A stretch of 64,000 nucleotides of DNA from Pyrococcus sp. NA2 (GCF_000211475.1 NC_015474.1:1550001-1614000), one strand, 5' to 3'. Counted from the stretch's first letter, positions 18,540 through 27,925 are shown. Program-made: numbers and translations. The notes: generated from the sequence alone by a model not told the origin.

Positions 18540-19636
18540 AGAAAGTTGTAAGTTTGCTTATCATTCTTCTCCTTGCCTCAAGTCTAGGATGTATTGAAAA
18601 CGAGACATCTGGAATGACGATTAAAGACATGCTTGGAAGAACGGTGAACGTTCCCAGGGAGGTTCATAGGATAATTGCGGTTGGTCCTGGAGCTCTAAGG
18701 ATAATAGTTTACCTTAATGCCTCAGACATGGTCGTTGGAGTTGAAGACTTTGAGAAACGCTACTCCTACGGAAGGCCTTACATAATTGCACATCCAGAGT
18801 TAAGGAATCTCCCATCAATTGGTCCAGGAGGACCAGGGAAATTACCAAATTTAGAGGCGATAATGAAATTAAAGCCAGACGTAATATTCGCAGTTTACAT
18901 TGACAGAAAAACGGCAGATGAAATTCAGGAAAAGACGGGAATTCCAGTTGTGGTGCTCAGCTATGGGGAGCTGGCTAACTTCACTGATGAAGAGTTCTTT
19001 GAATCCCTTAAGTTAGCAGGAAAAATACTTGGAAAAGAGAAGAGGGCTGAGGAAGTGATATCTTTCATAAAATCAGTCGAAGAGGACTTAAGGAAGAGGA
19101 CGAAAGATGTAACACCTAAGAGGGTTTACGTCGGAGGTATAGGTTACAAGGGGGCCCATGGAATTGAGAGCACCAAGGCCGACTATCCACCCTTTACCGT
19201 GGTCAATGCATACAACGTTGCAAGTGAACTTGGAAAAGGTCACAAGTTCATAGATAAGGAGATCCTCTTGAAATGGCAACCTGATTACATCTTCATCGAT
19301 GAAGGAGGTCTAAAGCTAGTTCTCGAAGACTACAAGAAGAATCCTGACTTCTACAAGTCATTAAAGGCTGTAAAAGAGGGAAACGTCTATGGGTTATTAC
19401 CTTACAACTTCTACGCAACCAACATAGGGACTGCAATTGCGGATGCTTACTTCATAGGGAAAGTTCTCTACCCAGAGCGCTTTAAGGACATTGATCCGGA
19501 AAAGAAGGCCGATGAGATATACAGCTTCCTTGTAGGCAAGCCCGTATACAAGGTCCTTGCAGAACAGTTTGGGGGATTTGGAAAGATAGACTTGGAAAAG
19601 GGAGAGGTCAAGTATTCATTACCAACAAACCCGTGA
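18536..19636 (+). CDS. FecB/BtuF-type ABC substrate-binding lipoprotein
   Basis: A 366-residue protein with a lipoprotein signal (hydrophobic stretch then SLGC at residues 16-19) and a Fe/B12-type periplasmic-binding fold: [20 protein letters not shown], then the helix-backbone layout typical of family 8/9 clusters. It would capture iron-siderophore, haem, cobalamin, or a metal-oxyanion complex outside the membrane. Linkage to FmdE favours a metal or metal-cofactor. It overlaps fmdE by 4 bases and is followed after 6 bases by the permease. Confidence 0.9.
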   Translation: MKKVVSLLIILLLASSLGCIENETSGMTIKDMLGRTVNVPREVHRIIAVGPGALRIIVYLNASDMVVGVEDFEKRYSYGRPYIIAHPELRNLPSIGPGGPGKLPNLEAIMKLKPDVIFAVYIDRKTADEIQEKTGIPVVVLSYGELANFTDEEFFESLKLAGKILGKEKRAEEVISFIKSVEEDLRKRTKDVTPKRVYVGGIGYKGAHGIESTKADYPPFTVVNAYNVASELGKGHKFIDKEILLKWQPDYIFIDEGGLKLVLEDYKKNPDFYKSLKAVKEGNVYGLLPYNFYATNIGTAIADAYFIGKVLYPERFKDIDPEKKADEIYSFLVGKPVYKVLAEQFGGFGKIDLEKGEVKYSLPTNP

Positions 19637-19642
19637 TGGGCC

Positions 19643-20674
19643 ATGTACGAGCTCTACGTTAAGAAGAGAATCCTTGCAATGCTCATCCTCTTCCTCCTCA
19701 TAATAATTTTTGGGATATTTGCCCTTACTAAGGGATCTTATCCAATACCCTTGAAATCCGTTGTCCTCTCTCTCCTTGGGAAGGGAAGTAGCACAGATGT
19801 TATGACGATATGGAACATAAGATTGCCGAGAATAGTTGCATCAATAATAGTTGGGGCTTCCCTTGCCTTAAGCGGAGCCGTGATGCAGGGGATTCTGAGG
19901 AATCCTCTCGCCACCCCGTTCACAATGGGTGTTTCACATGGGGCAATGTTTGGGGCCTCACTTGCAATCATGCTTGGAGCAGGCTATTCCGAGAGTTCGG
20001 GAAGAATAATCGTTGATAATCCGTACTCGATAGTTCTCTTTGCTTTCATGGGAGCCATGTTCTCGGTAACGGTAATAGTTAGCATGGCTAAACTTAAGGG
20101 GTTAAGCCCACAGGCCATGATACTTGCCGGAGTTGCAATGAGCTCCCTGTTTGTTGCCCTAACTACATTGATCCAGTACTTTGCAAGTGAACTTCAACTT
20201 GCCGCAATGGTCTATTGGAGCTTTGGAGATCTAGGCAGGCCATATTGGACTGAGAACTTGATAATGTTGGTCTCACTGTTCCTCGTGTTCACATTCTTCC
20301 TTCTTAAAAGATGGGATCTCAATGCGTCTTCGCTTGGAGACGAGCTTGCACTCTCAGTTGGAGTTGAGGTTGAAAGGTTTAGACTTGTCTCTGCCATTCT
20401 CTCAGCCTATCTAACGGCGGTTACGGTAGCATTTGTTGGAGTTATAGGCTTCGTAGGTTTGATAGCCCCCCACATGGTTAGATTGATGTTCGGAGGCGAT
20501 TACAGATTTCTAATTCCGTTATCCTCCCTCCTAGGTGGATTAATACTGCTCATTGCCGACACCTTCGCAAGGGTAGCATTCTCTCCGATGATCCTTCCGG
20601 TTGGTGTTGTTACATCATTCCTGGGGGCTCCGATGTTTTTGTACCTACTCATAAAGATGGAGGGAAGAGAATGA
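19643..20674 (+). CDS. FecCD-family ABC permease
   Basis: A 343-residue membrane protein with about ten membrane segments. Family hallmarks are SGAVMQGILRNPLATPFTMGVSHGA (written in part: GILRNPLATPF near residue 88) and the cytoplasmic coupling region FVGLIAPHMVRLMFGGDYR near residue 272, which contacts the ATPase. One gene encodes the homodimeric channel. Its stop overlaps the ATPase start by ATGA. Confidence 0.93.
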   Translation: MYELYVKKRILAMLILFLLIIIFGIFALTKGSYPIPLKSVVLSLLGKGSSTDVMTIWNIRLPRIVASIIVGASLALSGAVMQGILRNPLATPFTMGVSHGAMFGASLAIMLGAGYSESSGRIIVDNPYSIVLFAFMGAMFSVTVIVSMAKLKGLSPQAMILAGVAMSSLFVALTTLIQYFASELQLAAMVYWSFGDLGRPYWTENLIMLVSLFLVFTFFLLKRWDLNASSLGDELALSVGVEVERFRLVSAILSAYLTAVTVAFVGVIGFVGLIAPHMVRLMFGGDYRFLIPLSSLLGGLILLIADTFARVAFSPMILPVGVVTSFLGAPMFLYLLIKMEGRE

Positions 20675-21423
20675 AAGCTGTAAAAGTTGAAGATCTTGAG
20701 GCTTCGATTAATGGGAGGAAGATATTAAGGGATATCAGTTTTGAAGTTGAGGAAGGAGAGCTGTTCATGATACTTGGCCCAAATGGAGCTGGAAAGAGCA
20801 CTCTCCTAAAGTGCATCTCAGGAATTATCAAGTGTAAAGGAGACATATCAATCCTTGGATCTAAACTGGGGGAATTGAGAAGAGAAGAACTTGCTAGGAT
20901 GATTGCCTACGTTCCTCAAAGGGTTGAACCAAGTTTTCTACGGGTGTTTGAATTTGTCTTGCTTGGAAGAAGGCCATACATGGGATTAACTCCTAGGAAG
21001 AGGGATCTAGCAATCGTTAGGAGAGCTCTCAAAATGCTCGGTATAGAGGAGCTAGAATATAGACCCATGAGAACCCTCAGTGGCGGTGAACTTCAAAAGG
21101 TCGCAATAGCAAGGGCTTTAGCCCAGGAAACGCCAATAATACTCCTAGATGAACCAACGAACAATCTCGATCCAAAAAGTCAAGTTGAAGTAATGAGAAT
21201 AGTGGAAAGGTTAACAAAGCAGGGAAAGACAGTTATTTCGGTTATGCATGATCTCATGTTGGCATTTAAATTTGGAAAGAGGTTCATGTTCCTGAAGGAA
21301 GGAAGAATCGTTGGGATAGTTGGAAAGGAGGAGCTTGAGGAGAGACTGCTTAGGGACACATATGAGGTTGAGATAAAAGTCGCGACGATAGGAAAGGAAT
21401 TAGTTCCAATAGTTAAAGGGTGA
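20671..21423 (+). CDS. FepC/BtuD-type ABC importer ATPase
   Basis: A 250-residue ATPase with Walker A GPNGAGKST, signature LSGGELQKVAIARAL, Walker B IILLDEPTNNLDP and switch VMHDLMLA. It powers uptake by the upstream FecB and FecCD-type components. The operon runs fmdE, binding protein, permease, ATPase with overlaps or tiny gaps. Its last 11 bases overlap the end of the convergent TatD-like gene. Confidence 0.93.
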   Translation: MKAVKVEDLEASINGRKILRDISFEVEEGELFMILGPNGAGKSTLLKCISGIIKCKGDISILGSKLGELRREELARMIAYVPQRVEPSFLRVFEFVLLGRRPYMGLTPRKRDLAIVRRALKMLGIEELEYRPMRTLSGGELQKVAIARALAQETPIILLDEPTNNLDPKSQVEVMRIVERLTKQGKTVISVMHDLMLAFKFGKRFMFLKEGRIVGIVGKEELEERLLRDTYEVEIKVATIGKELVPIVKG

Positions 21424-22258
21424 GCGTTATTCCATACACCTTTTCAGGATTTTCAACGTGTATCTTGTACACATCCTCCTCAGTGAATATTCCCTTTTGC
21501 AGAAATTCTTTTGTTCTTCTAGGGACGGTCTTCGGTCCAAGAACAGCCCCTGGCCTCTTCTTATCATCTATGTAATCGGTCTCCATCATGAACCTGTTCC
21601 CTTGCTTTATCGCTTCCTCTATGTTCTTTCTGCTTGCTATTATGCTCGGAAAGACTCCAACCTCTTCAGCGACCTTAACCAAAGGAGGCGAGAAATGCTT
21701 AACGACCTTATAAGGCTTTATGCCAACCTCCTTAATATAATTTCCAAGTTCTCTGAATTTCTCCTCATCGAAGCTCTCCGTATGTAGCTGAACTGCACAG
21801 TCAGCTTCCTTCGCTAACTCCATCGAGTACTTCATCAGCTCTATGCTCGCCTCCCATATCTCCCTGGGAACCTCATAGTGAGGTCTACCCACTTCTCCTA
21901 TTCCAACGGCCTTGCCCTCAAAACATAGCTTTTGGGCATACTCCAAGGCCTTCGTGACCTCTTTCTTTGCATATTCTAGCCCCTTGTTCCTTGCAAGGTA
22001 GTCAAACTCTGCTGGATGAACGCCAACAATTGCATAGGCTTTAACCTTTGTTTCCTTGTTTATCTTTTCAACAAGCCTTAGATGAAAGTCCATGGCCTTC
22101 ATGAAGTCCTCTGCCTTAATCCCTGGAAATCCATAGTCGTGGGCACTCTTGTAGACTACAATCAAATGAGTTCCTCCAGCCCTTTGAAACTGTTTTACGG
22201 CCTCGAGGAATATGCCATTGTTTGGATCAACATGGAAGTGATTGTCAAGGATTATCAC
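21413..22258 (-). CDS. TatD-related metal-dependent hydrolase (archaeal COG1099 type)
   Basis: A 281-residue amidohydrolase-fold protein. Metal ligands are visible: DNHFHVDP (H-x-H) at residue 5, EVG near residue 124, QLHTES near residue 156, and METDYID near residue 240. TatD-like enzymes are DNA or D-amino-acyl hydrolases; the archaeal COG1099 branch has no settled substrate. It overlaps the start of... no upstream gene on its strand except the EF-Tu-domain gene, whose stop it overlaps by 4 bases, so they are probably co-transcribed. Confidence 0.8.
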   Translation of the reverse strand: MIILDNHFHVDPNNGIFLEAVKQFQRAGGTHLIVVYKSAHDYGFPGIKAEDFMKAMDFHLRLVEKINKETKVKAYAIVGVHPAEFDYLARNKGLEYAKKEVTKALEYAQKLCFEGKAVGIGEVGRPHYEVPREIWEASIELMKYSMELAKEADCAVQLHTESFDEEKFRELGNYIKEVGIKPYKVVKHFSPPLVKVAEEVGVFPSIIASRKNIEEAIKQGNRFMMETDYIDDKKRPGAVLGPKTVPRRTKEFLQKGIFTEEDVYKIHVENPEKVYGITLTL

Positions 22259-22530
22259 AGCAACGTCACCTCCAGGATATCTCCCTCCCTGGTTCCTATA
22301 TCCTTCTCAAGCATTATCGCGATCTTATCCCCAGGGATCGCGAACTCAACTTCCTTGTGCTCCTTCTCAATTTTCATTATTCCAGCGGACTTCCTTCCCT
22401 TCCTCACCTTATAGCCAACCTTGACTATCCCACTTGTTACCTCCCCAACTATTACGGTTCGCATGAGAACCTTGAGCTTTTTCTCAACCTTAATGCTTCC
22501 AACTGGCTTCTCCCCCTTCCTCCAAAACAC
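22255..22530 (-). CDS. Stand-alone EF-Tu domain 2-like beta-barrel protein
   Basis: A 91-residue protein that resembles domain 2 of translational GTPases: GEVTSGIVKVGYKVRKG, then FAIPGDKIAIMLEKDIGTREGDILEV, matching the beta-barrel of EF-Tu. No GTPase domain is attached. GTG 22530 is chosen as the start because GGAGGTGG lies 6 bases upstream and the preceding stop is 1 base away. Such isolated barrels are common in Thermococcales and have no assigned role. It shares an operon with the ABC genes upstream and the TatD-like gene downstream. Confidence 0.7.
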   Translation of the reverse strand: MFWRKGEKPVGSIKVEKKLKVLMRTVIVGEVTSGIVKVGYKVRKGRKSAGIMKIEKEHKEVEFAIPGDKIAIMLEKDIGTREGDILEVTLL

Positions 22531-22531
22531 T

Positions 22532-23980
22532 CTACCACCTCCACACAAGTATTCCAGCTGATAAAACTATTGCATCCACAACAAGATAATTGTAGGGTTC
22601 AGCTAAGAAGAACGTTGGAATGCTGATAATGACGACTGGAATTGCGTTGAGTATTAAAATGAGTATGCCATCGAGGAAGGTGAAGTTTGGCATGTCAACA
22701 TCTTTTATCTTTCTCTTAATGTATCTAATGCTTATCCCAGAGTTTAGAAGTGGGGTGAAGATTAAGGGAGCTAAAAATAATGCCCCTGATCCGTTGAAAA
22801 TTGTTGCCAATGCCAAGATCATAATTTCCATTACCATAGGTATAATTGACATTCCAATCCCTTTAGCCAGGAGGAATTCTCTCTTCGTTATTGGAAGAGT
22901 CCTCAAGGTTTCAAAACCTTCAATCTCAAGCCTGAATATTGCGTCTAATGCGAAAGTTGAAAATATTCCGATAACGCTCATGAGCAACGTGGTTTGCCTC
23001 AATGGAAAGCCCTCTTTGCCAACCATGTATATCCACCAAAGGGAAATGTAAACTGGAGAGAGAAATGCCCCGAGAAGTTGGGTTCTCCTAAATATCATTT
23101 TCATGTCCTTCTCAACGAGGGCAAAGGGGAGCTTCCTCGGTTTTATGGAATATTCAAGCTTAACCTCACCAGTTACTTTCTCCTCCTCAAGGCTCTTCCA
23201 CAATTCCTTTATTCCATAAATGTAAAGTATTCCAAAGGGAACACCATAAATTGTCAACAGGATTAAAGACCTATACGTATCGTACACCGTTGAAGCTGAC
23301 ATTGGAAATGCAATTTCGTATTCGAGAAATATTGGAGCAAGCTTCTCGACGTTCTCAGCAACGAATCTTGTGAGCGCTTGGATAACGAGAAACATTCCGA
23401 TTATCAAGAGAACACCAAATGCCTTCGCTAAATTCTTGATGAGGCTCCCCTTTCCAATTGTAGTACCCCCAAATTTTACCTGAAACAGGAGGGCTAGAGA
23501 ATGTCCCATCAGTATTGCAAGAGTAAGCCATGCCAATCCAAGTATCCTAGGGGTTATCCCACCTAGGAATAAAACTGAAGGTAGGAGTAAGAAGAATCCA
23601 GGGAGGACATCTATGAGGATCAATAGGGAGATTATGAAGCCTAATCTTGGAATTGGGAGGGGTTTAAGAGGTTCAAAGACGCCTCCTGATTTTAGATAAG
23701 CCACCATTAAACTTGTCGTGTAGATGGCATAGATGAATGGGACTATTAGGTTTGAAGCAAAGACTATTCCCCTGAGCTCCCTGGGAACTGAGTATATTGA
23801 TATGCCAATCATAAATCCAAAGAAGAAGTAGGCCAAGCTTGACAATCCGACTGCATACTTAATATCACCTTGCCACTTTAAGCTACTTTCAAACTTCTTC
23901 CTGTCCTTAGTCAGGTTGACATTTTCCCTCAGCATTCTATAATGCAACTCCCTGTAGGTTATCCTTATTATGTCCCACAT
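22532..23980 (-). CDS. Large multi-pass ABC exporter permease
   Basis: A 482-residue membrane protein with about twelve hydrophobic segments arranged in two halves, separated by a cytoplasmic section with EIEGFETLRTLPITKREFLL (near residue 360), a motif seen in ABC-2-type permeases. The ribosome binding site GGAGG lies upstream and overlaps the ATPase stop. It works with the ATPase at 23982-24743. The substrate is unknown. Confidence 0.8.
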   Translation of the reverse strand: MWDIIRITYRELHYRMLRENVNLTKDRKKFESSLKWQGDIKYAVGLSSLAYFFFGFMIGISIYSVPRELRGIVFASNLIVPFIYAIYTTSLMVAYLKSGGVFEPLKPLPIPRLGFIISLLILIDVLPGFFLLLPSVLFLGGITPRILGLAWLTLAILMGHSLALLFQVKFGGTTIGKGSLIKNLAKAFGVLLIIGMFLVIQALTRFVAENVEKLAPIFLEYEIAFPMSASTVYDTYRSLILLTIYGVPFGILYIYGIKELWKSLEEEKVTGEVKLEYSIKPRKLPFALVEKDMKMIFRRTQLLGAFLSPVYISLWWIYMVGKEGFPLRQTTLLMSVIGIFSTFALDAIFRLEIEGFETLRTLPITKREFLLAKGIGMSIIPMVMEIMILALATIFNGSGALFLAPLIFTPLLNSGISIRYIKRKIKDVDMPNFTFLDGILILILNAIPVVIISIPTFFLAEPYNYLVVDAIVLSAGILVWRW

Positions 23981-23981
23981 G

Positions 23982-24743
23982 CTAGAATGCCTCCTTTAGA
24001 GCTGAAACTATTTGATAAACCTCGTCCTTTGCTTGGGTCAGTTTTAGGAATATGTCCTCGAGTTTTTCCTCCTTTGCAAGTTCCCTAAGCTCATCTATTG
24101 TCCCCTCTGCAATTATCCTTCCATCATATATTATCCCAACCCTATCGCAAACAACTTCCGCCAAGGCTAATACATGGGTAGAGAACACTATGCTTCTCCC
24201 CTCCCTTTTAAATTCGAGGAGAAGCTCCCTGAATATTCTCGCACTCTTTGGATCTAGACCATTCATGGCCTCGTCCAGGATTATGACCTTAGGATCATGG
24301 AGAAGAGCTGAAATTATGGATATCTTCTGCTTGGTTCCAAAGCTTAGTGTCCCTATCAACTGGTTCATGTACTTCTCTATCTCAAATGCTTTGACTAGTT
24401 TCTCAACCCTTTCCTTAAGTTCTTCCCTAGGTATTCCCCTTATTCCTCCGACGAAGCTAAAAAATTCAGCTGGAGTTAAGCTTTCATAGAGGGCGGGAGT
24501 CTCTGGAACATAGCCAACTATCTCCTTAACCTTTAACTGATTTACTCTAACGTTTACTCCGTTCACAATTACATTACCCTCGGAGGGTGTTAAAATCCCC
24601 GCAAGAATTTTCATCGTCGTTGATTTTCCACTACCATTTGGTCCTAAGAGCCCATATATCTCCCCATCTTTAACCTCAAAGCTTATTCCTTTAAGTACCT
24701 CCTTTGATCCGAATCTTTTCTTTAGGTCTTTAACTGTTATCAT
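23982..24743 (-). CDS. ABC exporter ATP-binding protein
   Basis: A 253-residue ATPase with Walker A GPNGSGKST, signature TLSFGTKQKISIISALLHDP, Walker B VIILDEAMNGLDP and switch region FSTHVLALAE. Walker B has Glu-Ala where many have Glu-Pro, but the catalytic Glu is kept. It starts an operon with the large permease, the EF-Tu-domain protein and the TatD-like hydrolase. Confidence 0.9.
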   Translation of the reverse strand: MITVKDLKKRFGSKEVLKGISFEVKDGEIYGLLGPNGSGKSTTMKILAGILTPSEGNVIVNGVNVRVNQLKVKEIVGYVPETPALYESLTPAEFFSFVGGIRGIPREELKERVEKLVKAFEIEKYMNQLIGTLSFGTKQKISIISALLHDPKVIILDEAMNGLDPKSARIFRELLLEFKREGRSIVFSTHVLALAEVVCDRVGIIYDGRIIAEGTIDELRELAKEEKLEDIFLKLTQAKDEVYQIVSALKEAF

Positions 24744-24852
24744 AATGCATCACAATCAAAACTCTATTAGGGCTTAATTAATTTTTAGTTTAGAAACATT
24801 TAAATTGTCAATGCTAATTCTAGGGACGTGCTAAAATAAAGGAGGCGGATCA

Positions 24853-25593
24853 ATGAGCTATCTCGGGTTAGCTCTAATGGTCTTTATTCTAAGCGTTATA
24901 TTCTCTATAGGCGGTGTTGGTTCAGCGATAGCCATAGTTCCAGTTATGAGCTGGTTTGGAGTTCCATTGATGATAGCAAAACCAACAGGATTATTCATAA
25001 ACACGTTGTCAATGCTCTCTGCCACGGTAAAGAATCTTAAACATGGAAAGCTTGAGTATCAATTTGGCTTGCCTATTTTGGTAGCTGCCACAATTATGGC
25101 ACCACTCGGGGCTTACGTCAGTAAATTCATCTCAAAGACTTACATATCATTGATCTTCGTAAGTTTCCTCCTCTATTCTGGAACAATGCTAGTATTCTTT
25201 AAACCGAAACAAAGATCAAGAAGTAAGGGACATATAGTTGAAGGTTTAATAATTGGAGGATTAGCTGGCTTTCTTGGAGGTCTACTTGGAGTAGGGGGTG
25301 GAGGGATAATAAGCCCTGCCTTAATAATGTTAGGTTATGAGCCCAAGAAAGTTGCATCAACGACAGCTCTGATAGTTTTCTTCTCATCGTTGAGCGGTTT
25401 TCTGACTTATTCGGGAATGGGAACACTTGATTTAAAGTTACTCCTTCATGTCTCGATATCGGCAATGGCAGGGGGCTGGATTGGAACCCACATAATGCAC
25501 TTCAAGATGAGTTCAGAACAAGTGAAAAAAGTTATAGGGATCATTATTTACCTGATAGCATTTAAAATCCTTTTGAATGTTCTTTTAACCTGA
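24853..25593 (+). CDS. TauE/SafE family anion exporter
   Basis: A 246-residue membrane protein with seven or eight segments and the two family repeats, FSIGGVGSAIAIVP near residue 16 and GGLLGVGGGGIISPALIM near residue 138. Members move sulfite, sulfoacetate or similar anions. The ribosome binding site GGAGGCGGATC is directly upstream. It converges on a ferredoxin gene with a 3-base gap. A role in sulfur handling would fit the organism but is inference. Confidence 0.88.
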   Translation: MSYLGLALMVFILSVIFSIGGVGSAIAIVPVMSWFGVPLMIAKPTGLFINTLSMLSATVKNLKHGKLEYQFGLPILVAATIMAPLGAYVSKFISKTYISLIFVSFLLYSGTMLVFFKPKQRSRSKGHIVEGLIIGGLAGFLGGLLGVGGGGIISPALIMLGYEPKKVASTTALIVFFSSLSGFLTYSGMGTLDLKLLLHVSISAMAGGWIGTHIMHFKMSSEQVKKVIGIIIYLIAFKILLNVLLT

Positions 25594-25596
25594 AAC

Positions 25597-26010
25597 TTAA
25601 TCTGGTGTTGTTGTTATTTCTTTCTCTTTCAGGCGATCCTTTTTGGTAATTTGACTTACTATCTCAAAGGCCTTCTTTGCCACGCGAGCTTTTGCAACCC
25701 ATTTTTTTATGTATTCCTTTGGTGGAAATTCTATAGCACCACAGGGGCAAAGTGTTGCACATGTTGAACAACCTACCATGCAATTATAGGGTCTCGCTAC
25801 TACTGGTTTCCCTTCTTCGGTGTCCCAGTCAAAGACGCGCCTGCCACAGGTGACAAAGCATATGCCACAACCAGCACAAACATTGTAATTTATCTTTGGA
25901 TACCACTCGATTTCTTTCCTATCAACACCCCACCAAGGAATTACACTTAAGTCCTTGACAGGTCTTCCAAGGGCGTCCTTTCCTATAACTGGAGCTTCAA
26001 CATCAGACAT
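25597..26010 (-). CDS. Ferredoxin-like protein with two 4Fe-4S motifs
   Basis: A 137-residue protein. CAGCGICFVTCG near residue 44 and CMVGCSTCATLCPCGAIEF near residue 76 fit two 4Fe-4S clusters, with atypical spacing in the second (an extra Cys). ATG 26010 follows GAGGTGGTG; an upstream in-frame start at 26061 lacks one. An N-terminal segment before the clusters (VEAPVIGKDALGRPVKDL) and a basic C-terminus distinguish it from simple ferredoxins. It is probably an electron carrier; its partner is unknown. Confidence 0.8.
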   Translation of the reverse strand: MSDVEAPVIGKDALGRPVKDLSVIPWWGVDRKEIEWYPKINYNVCAGCGICFVTCGRRVFDWDTEEGKPVVARPYNCMVGCSTCATLCPCGAIEFPPKEYIKKWVAKARVAKKAFEIVSQITKKDRLKEKEITTTPD

Positions 26011-26144
26011 TTCACCACCTCTATTTAAATTGAAGCAAATTTCATTTAAAATTCTTTTCATATATTATGGTTCCTAACGTCTGGTTTGGGACATTTCTGC
26101 CCCTGTTTTCAACATATGAAACTTCTCACATTTGTCCAGCAAAC

Positions 26145-26154
26145 TTTAAAAATT
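26145..26154 (+). promoter_or_regulatory. TATA box for the 26173 / radical SAM transcript
   Basis: TTTAAAAATT lies with its centre 24 bases before ATG 26173, the standard spacing for a leaderless archaeal transcript. About 35 bases upstream is GTTTTCAAC (26105-26113), which fits the short SurR half motif GTTn3AAC but not the extended one, and may be chance. Confidence 0.5.
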
Positions 26155-26172
26155 ATTAGACTAACCTAAAAC

Positions 26173-26421
26173 ATGAAAACATTCAAAATAAAAAATATAT
26201 CGGGTGATTTAAACGTTTCAAAATTTTATTTCCCAACAGATTTCAGTGAAGGCCTATATAATGTAATAAAACGCTTAGAGGAAATCAGTAAGAAGATATG
26301 GAACCGTAAGATAAGGACGAAGGAAGAAACTGTAACACTTAGGTTTTTATTATTTGGGGATCTACATAACAATAAGACGGTGAGGGAAATTGAGAATTCT
26401 CCTAATCCTACCCCCAACTGA
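26173..26421 (+). CDS. Possible small protein ahead of the radical SAM gene
   Basis: An 82-residue frame, AT-rich, beginning MKTFKIKNISGDLNVSKFYF. Support is a TATA box at exact leaderless spacing and an end overlapping the radical SAM start by 32 bases. I recognise no family and the C-terminus (SPNPTPN) looks random, so it could instead be a leader or a decayed gene. Confidence 0.4.
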   Translation: MKTFKIKNISGDLNVSKFYFPTDFSEGLYNVIKRLEEISKKIWNRKIRTKEETVTLRFLLFGDLHNNKTVREIENSPNPTPN

Positions 26422-27787
26422 AAGTGCAATAAAGAGGGTTGTAGGTACGACGGGTCCTCCTTTGGGCCTTGCTTACCTTGCTTCAATGGTTAGGGAGGAA
26501 CATGATGTTAAGATCATAGATGGTATAGCGGAAGACCTAACTTTTTCGGATGTAATGAAACGAATAAAGCGTTATGATCCTGATATTGTGGGAATAACTG
26601 CCACTACCTCCGCTATGTACGACGCTTATACTGTTGCAAAGATTGCCAAGAGAATAAATGAGGATGTTTTTGTAGTTATGGGCGGTCCTCATGTTACTTT
26701 CACTCCAGAGCTCACAATGAAGGAATGTCCCTGCATAGATGCAGTGGTTAGAGGAGAGGGAGAGTTAACGTTTAAGGAACTTGTGGAGGCACTCGAGAAA
26801 AACCGCCCATTAAAGGGAATTCTTGGACTATCTTACCGCAAAGAAAACGGTAAAATAAAGAATGAACCGCCGAGGCCTTTAATTCAAAATATCGACGAAA
26901 TACCAATGCCATCTTACGATCTCTTACCAATGGATAGATATAAGGTTGATGGAACACCTTTCGGCACAATAATGACAAGTAGAGGTTGTCCGTTTAACTG
27001 CGTTTTCTGTTCTTCTTCACTTCAGTTCGGTAAGAGATGGCGTGGTCATAGTGTAGATCGAGTCATTGAAGAACTTTCAATACTTCGCAATGAATATGGC
27101 AAAAAAGAAATAGAATTCCTTGATGACACATTCACACTTAACAGGAAGAGAGCAATTGACATCGCAATGAGAATAAAGCGTGAAGGTCTAGACATAACAT
27201 GGACAGCCTCTTCAAGGGTTAACACATTCAATGAGAAAATAGCAAAAGCGATGAAAGAAGGAGGTTGCCATACTATTTATTTTGGAATAGAATCAGGCTC
27301 TCAGAGAATACTAGACTTTATTGGAAAGGGGATAACTCCCAAACAGTCAATTGATGCTGTTAAAACCGCTAAAAAAGCTGGATTAAGAACTTTAGGATCA
27401 TTTATAATAGGATTCCCAGATGAAACGAGAGAAGAAGTTGAAACTACGATAAGATTTGCCAAAAAGGTTGGAGTTGACTTTGCTCAGTTTACAATAGCAA
27501 CTCCTTATCCTGGAACAAGACTCTGGGCATATGCCGTGGAGCACAACCTCTTATTAACAAGGAATTGGAGGAAATACACAACGATTGATCCTGTTATGAA
27601 GCTAAAGCACTTTACTCCAGAGCAAATATCAAGACTTCTAAGGAAGGCTTACCTGTCATTTTATCTTCGCCCAAAAGTCCTCATAAGGGATTTAATTGAA
27701 AGGCATGGCTTCATTCTCAAAAGGGCTATAAGAGGGATTTTAAACATCTACTATGATACAAAAAGAAGAAATGCTTTCTTGCAATGA
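26390..27787 (+). CDS. B12-binding-domain radical SAM protein
   Basis: A 465-residue protein with an N-terminal Rossmann domain like cobalamin-binding domains (ILPPTESAIKRVVGTTGPPLG; VVMGGPHVTFTPE) and a radical SAM barrel with SRGCPFNCVFCSS (C-x3-C-x2-C) near residue 200. The His ligand motif D-x-H-x-x-G of true B12 domains is not found, so cobalamin may bind base-off without His or not at all. Further conserved parts are GIESGSQRILDFIGKG and TPYPGTRLW. Members do methylations and ring rearrangements of lipids and cofactors; the substrate here is unknown. TTG 26390 is the only start after an in-frame stop, with GGTGAGGG upstream. Confidence 0.85.
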   Translation: MRILLILPPTESAIKRVVGTTGPPLGLAYLASMVREEHDVKIIDGIAEDLTFSDVMKRIKRYDPDIVGITATTSAMYDAYTVAKIAKRINEDVFVVMGGPHVTFTPELTMKECPCIDAVVRGEGELTFKELVEALEKNRPLKGILGLSYRKENGKIKNEPPRPLIQNIDEIPMPSYDLLPMDRYKVDGTPFGTIMTSRGCPFNCVFCSSSLQFGKRWRGHSVDRVIEELSILRNEYGKKEIEFLDDTFTLNRKRAIDIAMRIKREGLDITWTASSRVNTFNEKIAKAMKEGGCHTIYFGIESGSQRILDFIGKGITPKQSIDAVKTAKKAGLRTLGSFIIGFPDETREEVETTIRFAKKVGVDFAQFTIATPYPGTRLWAYAVEHNLLLTRNWRKYTTIDPVMKLKHFTPEQISRLLRKAYLSFYLRPKVLIRDLIERHGFILKRAIRGILNIYYDTKRRNAFLQ

Positions 27788-27925
27788 ACAAACCACAACG
27801 AAAAAAGTCTATACTTTTTATTTACCTGCTCCGTCCTCGCTAACCTTTCAGCGAGACTTTTATCTTAAATGCTGAATTTGTTAAAGCCTTGGATTAGTTT
27901 TAAAAATTAAACCTCTCAAAAATAG
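27788..27925. other. Intergenic region with a hairpin
   Basis: CTCGCT (27836-27841) and AGCGAG (27850-27855) form a perfect 6-bp stem with an 8-base loop, followed by a T-rich run. It lies between the ends of two convergent genes, so a transcript-end structure is the simplest reading. Confidence 0.4.

Noticed and set aside
26105-26113. SurR site for ferredoxin or radical SAM gene
   Set aside because: Only the six-base half motif matches; about sixteen such matches are expected by chance in 64 kb.
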